Assembly (NCBI GenBank): GCA_907165065.1
Contig: OU015527.1
Location: 21,961,686 to 22,025,685 of the forward strand
Direction: 5' to 3'
From: Caprimulgus europaeus
Lineage: Eukaryota; Chordata; Aves; Caprimulgiformes; Caprimulgidae
DNA length: 64,000 bases
In this document: piece by piece, positions 11,061-24,600 of the stretch
Layout: the number at the start of each line of letters is the position of its first letter
Numbering within the stretch: position 1 is the stretch's first letter
Made by a program: the position numbers and the translations under genes
The notes under the pieces: generated by a model
Databases searched by the model: none
What the model was told of the DNA's origin: nothing
What the model saw: only the letters and a program-made list of their open reading frames with translations

Positions 11061-11065
11061 ACAGC
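11061..11065 (+). repeat. Target-site duplication, right copy (ACAGC)
   Basis: Matches 9711-9715 exactly and abuts the terminal CA of the LTR, fixing the element's right end. Confidence 0.8.
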
Positions 11066-12300
11066 ACAGCCTTGTTTGCAGAGGCAGACCATTCATATCA
11101 CCGCCTGAACCTGCTTGTCGTGTCTTCTTTCATCAGGTTTGCAGCAGCCCTCCTGGTTGCAGTCCAAAGCAGTGGTTGTATCAAACAGAGAGGCAGTAAA
11201 CCCTGAGTACAGAGGTGCGCCAGCTGCTGCAGCTGGTGGAATGCTGACCTCCCAAAAGCAGGTTAGTGCTGGTTAGTGGCATTTTCAGGTGTCTATAGTA
11301 TGTACAAGGCATGTGATTTCCTCCACACATGCTGGATATAGATTCTCCATCTGTTCAACTGGATAGAAAGGGCTTCTAACTAGCAAAGCTTTTTGTGGGT
11401 TTTGAAAGTAAATTTTAAAAGATCAAAAAAATGATGGTCAGCACTTAGAAATAGGAGAAACTTGGAAGACTCTGAGAACTGCTCCTTATCATCTTAACTT
11501 TATCCTTTTGCATTTTCTGGTTGTATGCATATTTAAATGGCACAAGTTGAGTCATGACCATCCTAGGTTTATAGGTTATTAATTAAATCTGTGGTGTTGC
11601 TTAAAGTTGACAGTAAAGCAAAGCACAACTCCTGTGAATGTTGTGTGAATGGGATCTTTAACAATAAATATAATACAGCTTTTTGCTTATTTGGTTTTCT
11701 CTTTCCCCGAAAACGTTTTTAACATCTTCAAGCATCAGGAGTAAGAACCAGGACCTCCAAACAGAGAGGTAAGTGAGGAAGTGGTTAACCAGACGATTAC
11801 AAGAGAGCGGCATACAGTAGTGGAGAAATAGGATGTGTGGTGAACGTGCCATTCATTTGTGGGCAATGCCTGCAAGCAAGGAGATACCATTTTTTAGTAT
11901 GAGTCACAGATGGATGGAGGTCATACCTGTGACAGATGTAACCCCTGACCATGCAGACTGGGAAAGCAGACTGGGCAGGGGCAGCACACACAGAAGTGTT
12001 TGGCACAGTCCAGCCCCAGCAGACATGACTCCTGCTTTTGGGGCTGATGGTACACCTCTCCATGTCTGTGAGAGATGATAGGCTGCTTTGGGGCAGAATT
12101 AGGCTTTTCTGTGCTCTCCACACAGTTGCTATATTCAAATATAATTTTTTTTGTAAGTCTGACTATTTAACAGTTCCTACAGTTCCCATGTGCTACCACA
12201 GTTTTCAAAGCCAACGGTATTTTCAAAAGTATTCTGCTTGATGACAAGCTTTAATCTTTTCACTCATGGATTTTATAGGGGACAGCAACCACTGCACCCC
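11066..12300. other. Intergenic, nothing recognised
   Basis: Mixed-composition sequence with short open frames on both strands that show no domain. No repeat end, LTR or RNA gene is recognised. Confidence 0.6.
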
Positions 12301-12640
12301 ATCTCCCACCTGCCGTCCAGCCTCGCCCCTGTCTCGCCTCCGGCCCCACTCCCTTCCCGAGCAAGTGACCTGACTATTTATTTGTTTATTTATTTATTTT
12401 AAAGCTGCAATTACCCATAGAAAAGATGTCAAGTGCAGTGTCAGAGGCTGGTGCCCCCCCTCAGTGTGAATTTTAGGAGAGGTACGTGTGCCACCTAGAG
12501 GAAGAGCGGCCAGTTGGGGGCGGGGAAGGCGGTGCAGCGTCCCGCTGCTGGCGGATGTGGAGCAACCTGATATGCCAGCCTGAGGTTTGATGCCTATGGG
12601 GGATCTGCAAACACCTCTCCCCGCTTCCCGCCCTCAACAC
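12301..12640. promoter_or_regulatory. Small CpG-rich patch in the desert
   Basis: Two GC-rich segments, 12301-12365 and 12481-12640, contain about 14 CpG dinucleotides by hand count, far above the neighbouring sequence. They are separated by a T-rich TTTA-repeat segment (12370-12402). The second segment includes GGGGGCGGGG near 12515. No coding exon is seen. It could be a distal enhancer, a minor promoter or old GC-rich repeat material. Confidence 0.4.
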
Positions 12641-15600
12641 CCAGCAGTGATTGAGTTCCCTTAGGAAATCTCACTAAATGGCTTGCTGTGTCTCTGTGTT
12701 TGAAGAAATTTGCGTATCCTTGGAAAAGCAGCTAAGAACATTGTACTCTTTTCTATTCCAGTAAAAGAGGTAATGCCTTTATTTACATATTTTAGTAGTC
12801 CTGACATTTGTTTATTGCTGTTTAGTTCCTAAAATGCAAAGAGAAACAGCTCTGACCTGGCAAAAAGAGTATTCATCCTTCCCTCTTGCTCAAACCTTCA
12901 GTTTTAATTTGTGTCCCCTTCTTTTTTGAACCTTGCATGAGCTGATGCTTCTGGCATATACTGGCTTTAGATCAGCTGACAGAAAGTTCAGGAGATCTCC
13001 TGTTCAGGATGAGGCCACACAGGGAGAAGCAGATGGAAATGAGAGTGGTTGCTGTGAGGAATGGGAAACATAAGTTAGTGCAAGTGAGGAGAAAATAGAA
13101 CAAAAAGGGAAGAATGTGAATTACGAATACAAACCAGCAAAATACTAGAGAAAAGACTGTGAAGGCAAAGAAATTAACAGGGCAAGTACAGTTGCTTTTT
13201 ATTCCTGCAGCATCATTTGTTCTTTGCAGAACAGCTTCCCCAAGAGAAGACAGCTGTGATGGATGTTGTTCATGTAGTTCCTTGTGGTATGTCTTATTTT
13301 ATTAAGACACAAAGCAATTCCTGGACTAGGGTCACAGACATCCAGATGGTCTCTTCTTACATAAATCCTGCTTTACATAATAGGACCTTGCTCACAAAGA
13401 ACTGACCTCTGAGTAGGACTGACTTCGGTAAGCACATTTAACTTGTTCTCTCAAATTTCTGTTTGCAATTCTCATTTCTGCCATGCCTGTCCATTTGTGA
13501 AACTGGGACTGCAAGAACACCTGTTGAAGTTGTCTAATTCAAAGTAATGGTCATATGTGAGAGTGTTAGCAGCTTGGGAGCAAGAAGCAGAGTCTCATAA
13601 CCTCATTCCCTGTTCCCCAGATCTTACAATGTAGCAGAAAATCTGTGTCCCAGATTTGGATCCTTTCCTTTCCATTCACTGTGGGTCCAGTACTGAAGTT
13701 TTGCAAGATGACTAAACTCTATTTGGCATAAATATAGAGCCTCAAGTGTGTCTGAACAACCCATGCCATAAATACTTGTTCAAGTATGACCTAGGCCAGC
13801 AAAGAGATGATTCTGCATGGAGTCATGTGCACAAACTTTATTGTGGGTAAGACACCCTCAACTACTTGCAGGCATGAATCTTTGAGCACTGTTGGGAACC
13901 ACAAAGTAGGGTTTCAGGGCAGCAGTCATTGCTTAACTAGATCAGCTCTCTGGTTTCAGATCATGCATTTTAGTGAACTGACCTAGTTAAAGGAAACAGT
14001 GCCATCCCTGGGCCATAGGTACAACCTGAAGGAACAGAGGGGAAGTCAGGTCTTGTTAATTACAGCTCCGCTGAGCACTTGCTCCTTGGAGCCATGTACA
14101 AGCTGAAGCAAAATACTGTGATTGCTGCTGCAAAATGTACAGACAGTGATGCACAGCTAGCTTGTCACGTTTGCTAACTTTCCCCTGATTTAGTTGGACT
14201 AAAATATGTTGAAGCCTCATTTGAAGATTTTGAGATAGAGGCTATAGTGACTCAGTGCATTTAAAGAACTAATTTTTTTTTCCCAAAGCTCATGGTCACA
14301 TTGCTTACAAAATAATTTGGAATAGAAGTTAATAAGCTGTACACTCTCTCCACATTTTGAAACCTTTCATGACTTCTCTGATAAGTGACTAATATTAGGG
14401 GATGACTAACCAGGGTCAGAATATATCTGACCTGGCTTTTTACAGTGACCTCATTTGATGACATCAGCCTCACACACAAAGTCCTCATCCACAAGGAGAC
14501 TCTATAACATCTACTTACTCTTTGACAGCATGGGATCTCCAAGTGTTTACTGCAAATGGCCAAACAGTGAACAACAACAAATGGTAAGACCTTTGCCCTG
14601 TAGGCACTTGCTCATGGGCAGAAGCTGAGTCCAGTGGGGTGAGCTCAGGTGACAACCTGTGGCTTGTCTCCTACTCCATGGTATTGCTTAACTGGTGTAA
14701 ATGTGATGAAGCTTCCCCATTTGCAGGAGATGAACAGGCAGCCCCACCCCCTCATTTACTTTGCACTATTTACTGAGGTCACTGTCCTCAGACAGAAAAT
14801 GAGCTTTTCCAGATTTGTGGCTAATCAGTACCACGTTGTGCAGCAGCTAAAGGATCTGTATCTAGAATGTTAAACAGCAGCAAGGAGCAATGCTTGGTGT
14901 TTGTGCTTGCAAAAGCAGGTACCTCATGGCAGCACCAGGCATTTCAGTACAGCTCAGCACAGCATCAGGGGACATATGCAGACATACTCACACTCCCTTT
15001 GAGCTACCTGGCCTAGTTATTCAAGTCATGGTTAAAGTGCTTTCAATTGCTATGCTGCTGCAAATTCATTATTTATTGTACTTGCATTAGCTAAAAATCA
15101 TCTAAAGCAAGTCTGATAGTGTGTACACACTGCAGTAATGCCTCCCTCTCGCCTCCCTGTACACAGCATAGAGTCTGCTATTTTTCTGGTGTGATGACAC
15201 TCATCAACCTCTTGTGCTGTGTGTAGAGGAGAGGTAATGTTCAGCTTTCCACTGCAGGGAAGATGAAAAAATACAGCCTCCTCAGTATGACAAGGTGATA
15301 GATTCACTTCTTAGAAGTGGATAGAGGATAAATACAGTTCTTAGAGAATAAGGGGTGATGTCAAGCAGATGAGGAGGTGGCTGTAAACTTGTATTCCTTC
15401 CCAGTACCTTTGGACCAGATGCCTTTGTTGAGGAAATCATTGCTGGGTCAGGTTTAATATGAAAAATGAGATTTGGAGGGCAGTCCCTTTCTCTTGTTGA
15501 CATACAGAAGATTTCCCACACAGGGAAATGTGGTTCTTCTACTAACCCATCATGGGTCTTGCATCAGCAGGCAGAGTTTTCAATTGAGTAACTCTGATGC

Positions 15601-18600
15601 TAGATCTTCCTGAAGAGGAAACAGTTTTGGTATTGGTCAGTTAATTTCATTAATTCCAAGCAGATTCCTGGGGGGAGAGGGAGGCTATGGAATTTTGCAG
15701 CCTAGAGGAAGTACTCACTGGGAGCTGAGCTTGTCATTTTTTTTTGCTTTGATTTGAAGTAACAAAAGAGACAAATCTCAGCAGAGATGTAAGCTGACAT
15801 TACATTAGTTTTGAAGTCTGAGAAATGGTTTCTATTTGTATCATGTTATGTTCCAGCAAGCCAGTCTTGCTTCTGCAAGCAAGATGAGTGGGACATTGTA
15901 TGACTACAAAAAGTAAAACACTGTGCAGAAAATATTTTTTGCAAGATTAGTGCCATAATCGGCTATAGGTGTGTGCCCATCTCAAAAGCAGGTGTTTTTT
16001 AGTTGAATATGTGTTAAAGAAAAATGTTTGCGTGAGCATGTCACAGCTCCCCTTTAAAATACACAATGATTGATCTTTAAAAAAAAACCCTCACAGGAAA
16101 ACACTGTAGAGAAACCAATACCATAAAGTATTTGTATCCATATAGATATTGTCACCTGACTTTCTATTCTGAGAAAGAACCTGTTACATACTGAAATAAG
16201 ATTAAATATGAAAACATTGCTGTGGATAAAAATGTTTACTCACTCCTGGTTGGCCCTCTCCAGCAACATGGGGTTGTTTAAAAATGATTAAGCATTTAAA
16301 GAAAAAAAGAGAATGCATTGTGCATCAAATACCAAACTTAATACTGTACACAGTGAATCTGTAAACTGTGACTAAAGCAAAACATTTTTAAAATGCCTCT
16401 GATAATGAAAAGATTTATTGTAATATATGTCTTATATGGCTTAAACAAAATTCTCATTGTGTGTGCACAAAAGGCTTTATTCAGCAGTCATTCTTGGATT
16501 TAGCCCTTGGTGGGGTTCTGATACAGAAGGAGCAAAGGATTTGACAGCAGGGGAGCTGGAATCCATAACAAACACCTTTTTAATTTAGGGCAATAACAGT
16601 GATATGATTTGGTATGGGAGATCTGAATTTGATTATTTTTCTCTGAGTGCCTGGAGCTACCACCACAAGTACTAATATTCTCATTAAAAATGTCTTTAGT
16701 ATGCAAGCTGTTAAGGTCAGATATTGTACACTACAAAACTGCATGGCAGATGTCACCTCTAGATTTGAGAACTCCCATTTTGTCAAGTGATGACACATCA
16801 AGACGTGTTGTCTTCTCTCTTTTTATCAGCGGTTATATCCTAATGTATTTCCTCACTCCTTGATGACTTGCACATGCTTGCGGCTTCTGCAAAATCAGGC
16901 CTTGCGATTACTCAGAAGATCACCCAAATTCACCAGCAGCTTTTGGAAACTTGCACATAAAAATTTTGCTCCTGATTCCCCAGTGTGAAAATCTCTCTCA
17001 CTTTTGCTTATTCATGCCCTGCAAAATACCTCAAAACAAGAACTGTAAAATTTCTCACAAGTGTCAAACAAGAAAGAAGAACCTTTTGCATGCTTGCTTT
17101 GAAAGCGATCAGTTCACTTAAGAGAAAATACATGTTTCTGAGTAATGTATTAAAGCCTTTCTCCTTTTTTAAAGCTTTCTTCTCAGATAGTCTTTTTCTG
17201 AAACTGTGTTTTTCTCTCTCTCTTATAACTTCTTATCCTTCTTCCTTTTGCTGGTATTGTTTTATTTTGTGGGACATTTGGTGGTACAGCCAGAAGAAGA
17301 GGGATTTCAAAAATGAGAAACCAAACTATAGATCCAATTAGACCTAAAATGGATTATAGAATAACAGGTTTTGGCTCATATCTCCAGAGAAACAACTTTA
17401 CTAGCTACTGTGAAAATTTTCCAGTCCAACATAAACCCCATGATTTCCCAATCATTTTAGAGAGACCAATAGTGCAATCAGGATCATTAGAGCCTGAATC
17501 ACTCAGTGGGCAGGTGGCAACATGACTTGGGCTGGAAACATCTTCTCCCTTTGGGTTGCTCTGGAGAGAGAAGTGCTACTTTTTTGCAGCTTTGTCTCCC
17601 TTACTGGCTCCTGTATCCATACCCAAGAGACAGGAACTAGTACCTCTTGTTTCTGTTGGCAGCTGGGCTTGCAGTCATAGCTGAGTAAATACTGTGACAA
17701 TCTTGTCTGAATGGTCAGTTTTGGTGTTTCTACATGCCAAGAAAAATTACTCACAGTGGTGAACAAAATGTGTCAAGGCTGTGCTTGTGGAAAAAGTAGA
17801 AGCAGCCCTGTTACTGCAGAACCCTGCACAGACTACCAGTTGCTGTAAATTGTGGTGGAGATTAACACAGACCTAAGATAATGGGCCCGAGCTATAGATC
17901 CAGCCTACTGTTTCCCACCTAAAGATTTTATAAATCACCTGCTCATGCATAAAGTTCAGGATACTGCAGAGCCTACATTTCCATTTCCATGTTTATTTTG
18001 TTTACTTTTAAAATGCCACTGGCCCATTTCTATGTGTCTGAAAAGGCAGCTTGAGTAGAACAAGAAGGAATCTTCAAACGTAACACAGAGCACAGGGGCT
18101 TAGGTCATCATTACTTGTTGTTCATTCTGTTTGATTTTGCCATAAAAGGAGATAGTAATTAGATAATAATGAAACATAGTCTGGTTGAAATCCAGCTCTT
18201 GCAGGCTAATTATTAGTCTTCTGCAACCTGGTGAAAAACTGCAGCTCTGTGAATTTGGAAATGCTATCAGACTTCCTTAAGCAATAACACACATGCTGGA
18301 GGGAGATGCAGGTCATCTTGACACAGCCCGCTGTGTTCCTCTTTCTGTGTTTCCTATCAACTGAGTCTCATTTGGAAATGACCACAGTAAGATGGCATGG
18401 TTATTTAACTGCCAAACTTATGTTCTGGAGGTCCTCGCCTAGTTGTTGTTTAGCTTTAGAGATATCTGAGGACCTTGATGCACAAATTTGCATTTCTGAA
18501 GCTTTTTAGGTATGTTACCAGAACAATCTGTTCTGAAGAGCCAAATGTATCAGCTCTGCCTGATCCCTGCTGGAATACACTAGGCATTTCTGTGTTACTT

Positions 18601-21600
18601 GGGTGCCATAGGAGTTATCACAGCATTGTTACTAAAGTAGGAATTTCACAGAAAAACAGCAGTATGATGTGATGGAGTTGGAGACCTTCTCTTCATTAAC
18701 CTGAATTTGAATATCTCCCTCCTTTCTTCAGGAAATTTGACCACAACTCTAATTTTCCAGATGAGGGCTCTGATCACTGAGCTCTTGTTGCTCCCTCTCT
18801 CAGGCCCTAGGTTCAATGGCTGGAGCCAACACCTCTGGTACTGAAGGGAAGGGTACCATCAGGAAAAGGAGGTAGGGCTTGTGTTCCTTCCTTGTCTTCA
18901 CAAAGTGGAGTACCTTCAATGGGAGAGATTGAAATGTCTCAGGCTCTTTCACCTCTAACTCTGACTCTGCTGTGTGAAAATAATGTAGTATTTTTTAAAC
19001 ATTTTAAGGGTCTTTGTGCGCTTAGAGTTGTGGTTATAGTTTGTAAGATGAAACAATAAGACCTTTGACAACAAGAAGGCACTGATGCCCTATAGGAGGG
19101 ATAAGACCAGCATGAGGCTCAGCATGGGGAAGCTTAGGTTGAAATAACTTCTCAGATATCCCTAGAGCCTAAAGAATTCTCTTCCAGAAAAGAAAATGTA
19201 ATGCAGGTTGGGATAATGGAAAGGAACATAAAATCAATTACCTTAAACCTGAAGTGGGGATGAGTAGTAATTCTGAAGAATAAATGCTCAAAATTACAAG
19301 AACTGAAAAAAGGGTTTCTGGTACATCAGAAACTGAGGGACTGAAAGAGAATTAGAGACTTTTTCAGCTTATTAAAAGCTAAAAAATCAATGAAAAAACC
19401 TGCAGTCTGTAGACTTCCTCATTTTGTTTTGCAACAGTTTTTTGCAGGTAACGTTGTAAGCAGATACTCCATGGTCACTATCTTCAAGCAACAGAGATAT
19501 TGTGATCAATAGCTTATGTGAAATAAAGAAACACTATTAGTTTAACTGTGCATGTCAGGTAAGAAGACAAAAAGGATAGCTAGGGGATGGGATTGGGTTC
19601 TAGTTTGACTATTCGTTGTTCTACAGCATTGAATAAATTGCTCAATTTGAATTTATTCTGTTCGTTATATAAGCTTATCTTGTTTCAGAGGGGTTGTTGG
19701 AAGGATTAACAAGAAATTAATTAAGTATCTTTGCTCTCTCTTTCTCTGTGTGAAAGACATGATTCTGGTCAGAGGCAAGGGAATCCTATCTGAAGACATT
19801 GTTTCTGTAGACTTCCATTGGCCAGGAGGAAATCACAACCTTCCATAGTCTCCTGGTCTCTTTGAATGTCTCCAGATACCACTGGAAAAGTAATCAAAGC
19901 ATTAGCAGTTTCTGACCAAGTTCCTGCACTTCATTTATTTATTAGTACTCTGGCTTGTTTCATACCATAGCTGAGGCACCATACTGGGTCATCATTCTTC
20001 ATGCAGTTTCTTCTGAAATTCATACGACAACATAAGAAATAATCTGTTAGGTTACAGGACTCCAGATGTTGCTGTCAGAAGATCTGGGGATGTTTATGGC
20101 AAACTTGCCTGCTGGGATCAGGTGCTTATACCTGCTGGGTGCTCAGGGATGGATACATAACCACCTTTCCTGTCAACAGCAGCATTCCACTGCAGCAGGA
20201 TGGTTTTACTGCAGTGCTCCTTGGTATACTAGCTTGGCTTGCCACTCGTGGCATGCTAAACGAGACATTTGAGGCCTGCTTAGTCCTTTTGTAGTATCCT
20301 TTCAAGCACTGGAGTGACCCAAATCCAGGGGCGTCTATTCTAGGATCTTCCCCTGTTTGGGTCATCAAATAAGAGAGAAAGGGAGAAAGAGAATTTTTGT
20401 GTTTTCCTTCTTGTTTCCCAAGCCAGTGTGTCTGGTAGAAGAGGGTATAAGAAGGTCCTGAGACATATCCATGGTACTCAGAAGTGGAGCTGAGTGCTTT
20501 TTCCCTGTAGTCAGTGAGGTTCAAAGGGACTAACTCCATTGATATAATCAGGACAAACACGTGGTTAAGGGGGAGTGTATTCTCAATCCTTTTTCTTAGA
20601 GCTTTTCCAAAGACTGCTACCTGCAGTTACAAAAGTACTTAAAAGTTTGAGTACTGCAAGGGTTCAGTATAGTGAGAGTTTTTATTCCGTTCGTCTCCTG
20701 TCAGAGAAGGGGTTGTGCAGATAAGTGTTGATACCACAGTGTTGATTAACAAATAAACCTGGAAAGTCAGAATGCATTGTCAGTGCTTCACACAAGTCCT
20801 GCAGCAAACACAAAAGAAAGGGAGAGGGGTACCTGTGAGGTGGTGCGACTGGAGAGGTGCAGGAACATAATACATCTCTGTAGAAGCTATCATTGATTAG
20901 CAAGTACCAGTGTGAAGAGCCAATCTCACTTTTCCTTTTCTACTGCCAAATAATATACCTGACAGCATTTTTAACTCCAGAGAACTTTACAGTATTGCAC
21001 CCCCCCTTCTCCTTCTTACCTGGTATCCCAGCTTCATTCCCACCTGATAAATTAGCATGTCAGATGCCAAGCTTCCAGTACTCATATTGGCTAGCAGATA
21101 TAGCTGAGATCAAAAATGTTGAGCCATACATTGCAGCATAGCCATGTAAACCTGAGATGGCTTAGGGTTTCATGTCTGGTTCCCTTACTTACAGTAGTTT
21201 GAAAATTTTATGATGCAGTGAGTTGGAATAATAGATGCAGGACTTGAAACAGTGCTACAAATTACAGGGGAATAGGCCCAAGTGCAAAAAGTTTTCTTTT
21301 ACATTGCATTTTACAAGTATTCAAGATAGAATATTTCCTCTCTCAGGGTATTATTTACAGAGTTATCAGACTTCAGTTCTAGGTTCCACATGCTGATGTA
21401 GTCAAAATGACTAAGATTGCACCTGAAAAAATAAGAAGCTGATACAAGACTGATAAGAAAATTAAAGAAACCAATACATAAACAGGTCAACCATTTAAAT
21501 GAAAATATATTTGAATTGTGAAACCCAGCATTACTGAAAGACTTGCTTTCAGAGTGATGCATGGGATATTTCTGTTAATTGTTTCCTGTCATGAATCTGA

Positions 21601-24600
21601 TGGGCTGGTGAACAGTGTCTATTTATTCCTTTTTGTTTTCAGTTCATATGTTAAGGTCATTTGAAGAACTGTGTTGAGTGGACACCTCTGGAAGGCAGAG
21701 AAGAGCATCCTTTCCTTCAAAAGAATCTGAATGTGCTCAAGGACGTATAGTCCCAAACCCTGAGAGATGCTCTAATACCTGTCTAGACTCAAAGGAAAAA
21801 ACAGACACCTTGCAGCAGACACTGCTGAAGAGGGTAGGAGATATCAAGCAAGGCCAAAAGGGTGGCCTTACAGTGATGGACAGAGAAACCCCCAAGGGAC
21901 CAGGGAGTCTGGGTAGCCTCCAACATGGCTGAAGTCAGGCATGGAGACAGGGACACCAATACCAGGAAAGAATTATAAGCATCTTTACATTTCTGCTGAG
22001 CATACTGCTGTATTTTTTTTTCCAATTCTAAAATGAAATTGACTTTGTGAGTTTGAAAGATTTTTTAATTTCTTTCGGGAGCTCATTGTAAGAAAAATGT
22101 CTCAATGGATCCATCTCAAAGCTCTGGTGAGCTTGAAGTCCCATGACAGAAAGGGCAGCTGAGGCTGGTGGACTGCATCGTTTCAGAGCTCTGCCACTGA
22201 GTCAGGCATACTGTTGTTGGTGTCTTCACTTTCCCATGATTATGAAAGAAAAATCAAAGTTGTTTCACAGAAGAAAGCCTAGTCATCACCAGTGATTGCT
22301 AAAGCAGTACTGTTAGGCTAGTATTCGGTCATTACTGGATCCCACAGCCACCTAAAACCCTGATGAAAGCTTTGCAGAGCCACGTACCAGACAGAGGCAA
22401 TGCAGAAAAGCCAGCAAGCTGGTAAGGCACCCCTAGGAAATTCTCAGGAGAGGAGGAGGCTTTGTGAAGTAGGAGACCCTAAAAGGGTCTTCGTAGCCAC
22501 AGATTTTTCCTGCAGGTAGACAAAGAAGCAGAGTTGGGTTACACTTCCTCGTCTCTGTCTCTTTTCCCCACTTTGTCCAAATTCTCACCAAAACTGTGAA
22601 AGACCATGGTTCAACTCTTTTCCTTCCTTCACATGATTTTGAAACAGCCCACTTTTAGGGGGATGTCAGGTATTCAGTGAGATGCCTCTCCTGAGTATCC
22701 CCTGCGGAATATCCTCTGCTCTGTCCAAGGTGTGGAGAATCTGGAGGCTGTGCTCCTATTCCTGCTTCTGATGCTGTGTCATATTTGTACTTCTCCAGGA
22801 AAAGGGTGAAGAACTGGAGAAGTTGGCTTCTATACTTTTTCTCCTTCCTTAATGCTGCTGTGAAATTAGCATTTCAATAATGAATATTGACTAGCATTTT
22901 TACTTAAGCTGTGGTTTTGATTTATGATATAAACACCCACAGTTTGCATGCCTCCTATAGCACTGGTTTGGGTATAAAGATATAACTTCCTCACTTCTCT
23001 GGTGTTGCAGCAATAGCTGTCATACAACTGTGGGAGGGAATTCTTGAAATATTCCTGAATACATGTGATAAAATGTGCCTGCCACTAGAGAGTTCTTTCT
23101 CCCTTTCTTTCTCACAATGCATATTGCTACTTCTGAGCTTTCTGGGCATTTCCAGAATATTAAGTATACAACCTGCTTCATAAATGCATCTAAATTGCCA
23201 TTTTAGCTAACTTGATTTTGATGTGCCCTGTTTTGGAAACCTCGGGATCTAAAGCTTTGCTGACAACAAAATATCAGAAGGGAGGAAATACTATGCACCT
23301 ACTAAAACCCACCCTTTCAAAACCAGAAGCACTCTCAAGTCAGTGGCCTCCCCAAAAAATATCTTGAGTAAAAATGCAGAGTTTAAGAGCAAGAGATGAT
23401 ATTGTAAACCTTCAGTGTTGGCCTGTGTTGCCAATGAATGGGCTGTTCAGACAATAAACTCTGAGTTAGTCTTTTTGTTTGTCAGCTTCTTTCTCAGAGA
23501 ACAACAGATGAAACCTTTCTCATTTATTTGCTTTCTGGGTATGTCTGCCACATTTTGCATTTTTCTTTAATTTCCAAGACTTAAGAATAAGATACTGCTT
23601 CTAGTGATCTTTGCAAAATTATAATTTCTGACAGCTAAATAAATGTATTTAATATATATTCAAAACTGCATAGCAGAGGTATGTATTTATCACCCCTCTT
23701 GCACAGCAAGGCATGAAAAAGGAAGTTGCAGAGGGGCCTTGATTTGAAGTGATTTGCTCTTAAAAACATTAAATCGGAGAATTAATTTTACTTATCCAGG
23801 TCTTAGTGAAGCTGTGCCCATTCACTGGGCAGACAGCAACCAGATGACCATTCTCTTTTACACTTCAGCTATTCCTTTCTCTGTTTAACCTGTGCCCCTC
23901 ACATAACGCTATCGATGTGAGACAAGCCTGCAGTACCCTTACTCTTTCCTCAGCAAGTTATTTATGTAAATGTTCTGTCTAAGCACAAGACATTGAGTAC
24001 AAACTCCATGCTCATCTTGCCAGACAACCATAAAAATGTCATTGCTGAGTCACTTGCCTTCTGTCCGTCAAGCTGTCAGTCCCAATGGTACATTTGTAAC
24101 ACAAGGATCACGTGTGCCCAGCCTTCCAGGCAGGTGGTCAGTCCTGGGAGACACTGTGGTTTTGCACGTCCTTATTTGAGGAGCTATGTAATCACAGATG
24201 TCATTCTGAGCAGCTCAGTTTGGGCAGAAGGGTGGGAATTACAAGTAGGAATGGAGGAGATGAGAAAGAGAGGCTGGGAACCATGGTGGGAGCATAGACA
24301 GTGAGGGCAGGGAGGCTGCTCTTTCTGATGTTTATATACTGTATTTAAGCTAGCACGCCAATCAGACCCAGATCTCTGCCAGTTTAGTAAAGCCCTTAAA
24401 GCTCATGCCTACTCCAAGCTTGGAAAATTCATCAGTTTGAGGCTTATCAAGGGAAACAGAAGCAAAGATGGACATACTGCACAACCGTGGTGATAATTTT
24501 CCTGTGTACACAGTTTTTTTGTAAAGTGATCTGGTAGAAGCAGGCATTTGCAAAGCATGTGAAAGCATATTTTAGTTTTTTAAGCTTTGGCACAACTGAA

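Noticed and set aside
10466-11199. Plus-strand frames of 128-184 codons with SSLLF repeats
   Set aside because: They are translations of the pentanucleotide array and LTR antisense strand, with no domain.
20126-20560. 144-codon minus-strand open frame
   Set aside because: No recognisable domain and no supporting signals; a frame this long is expected by chance in 64 kb.
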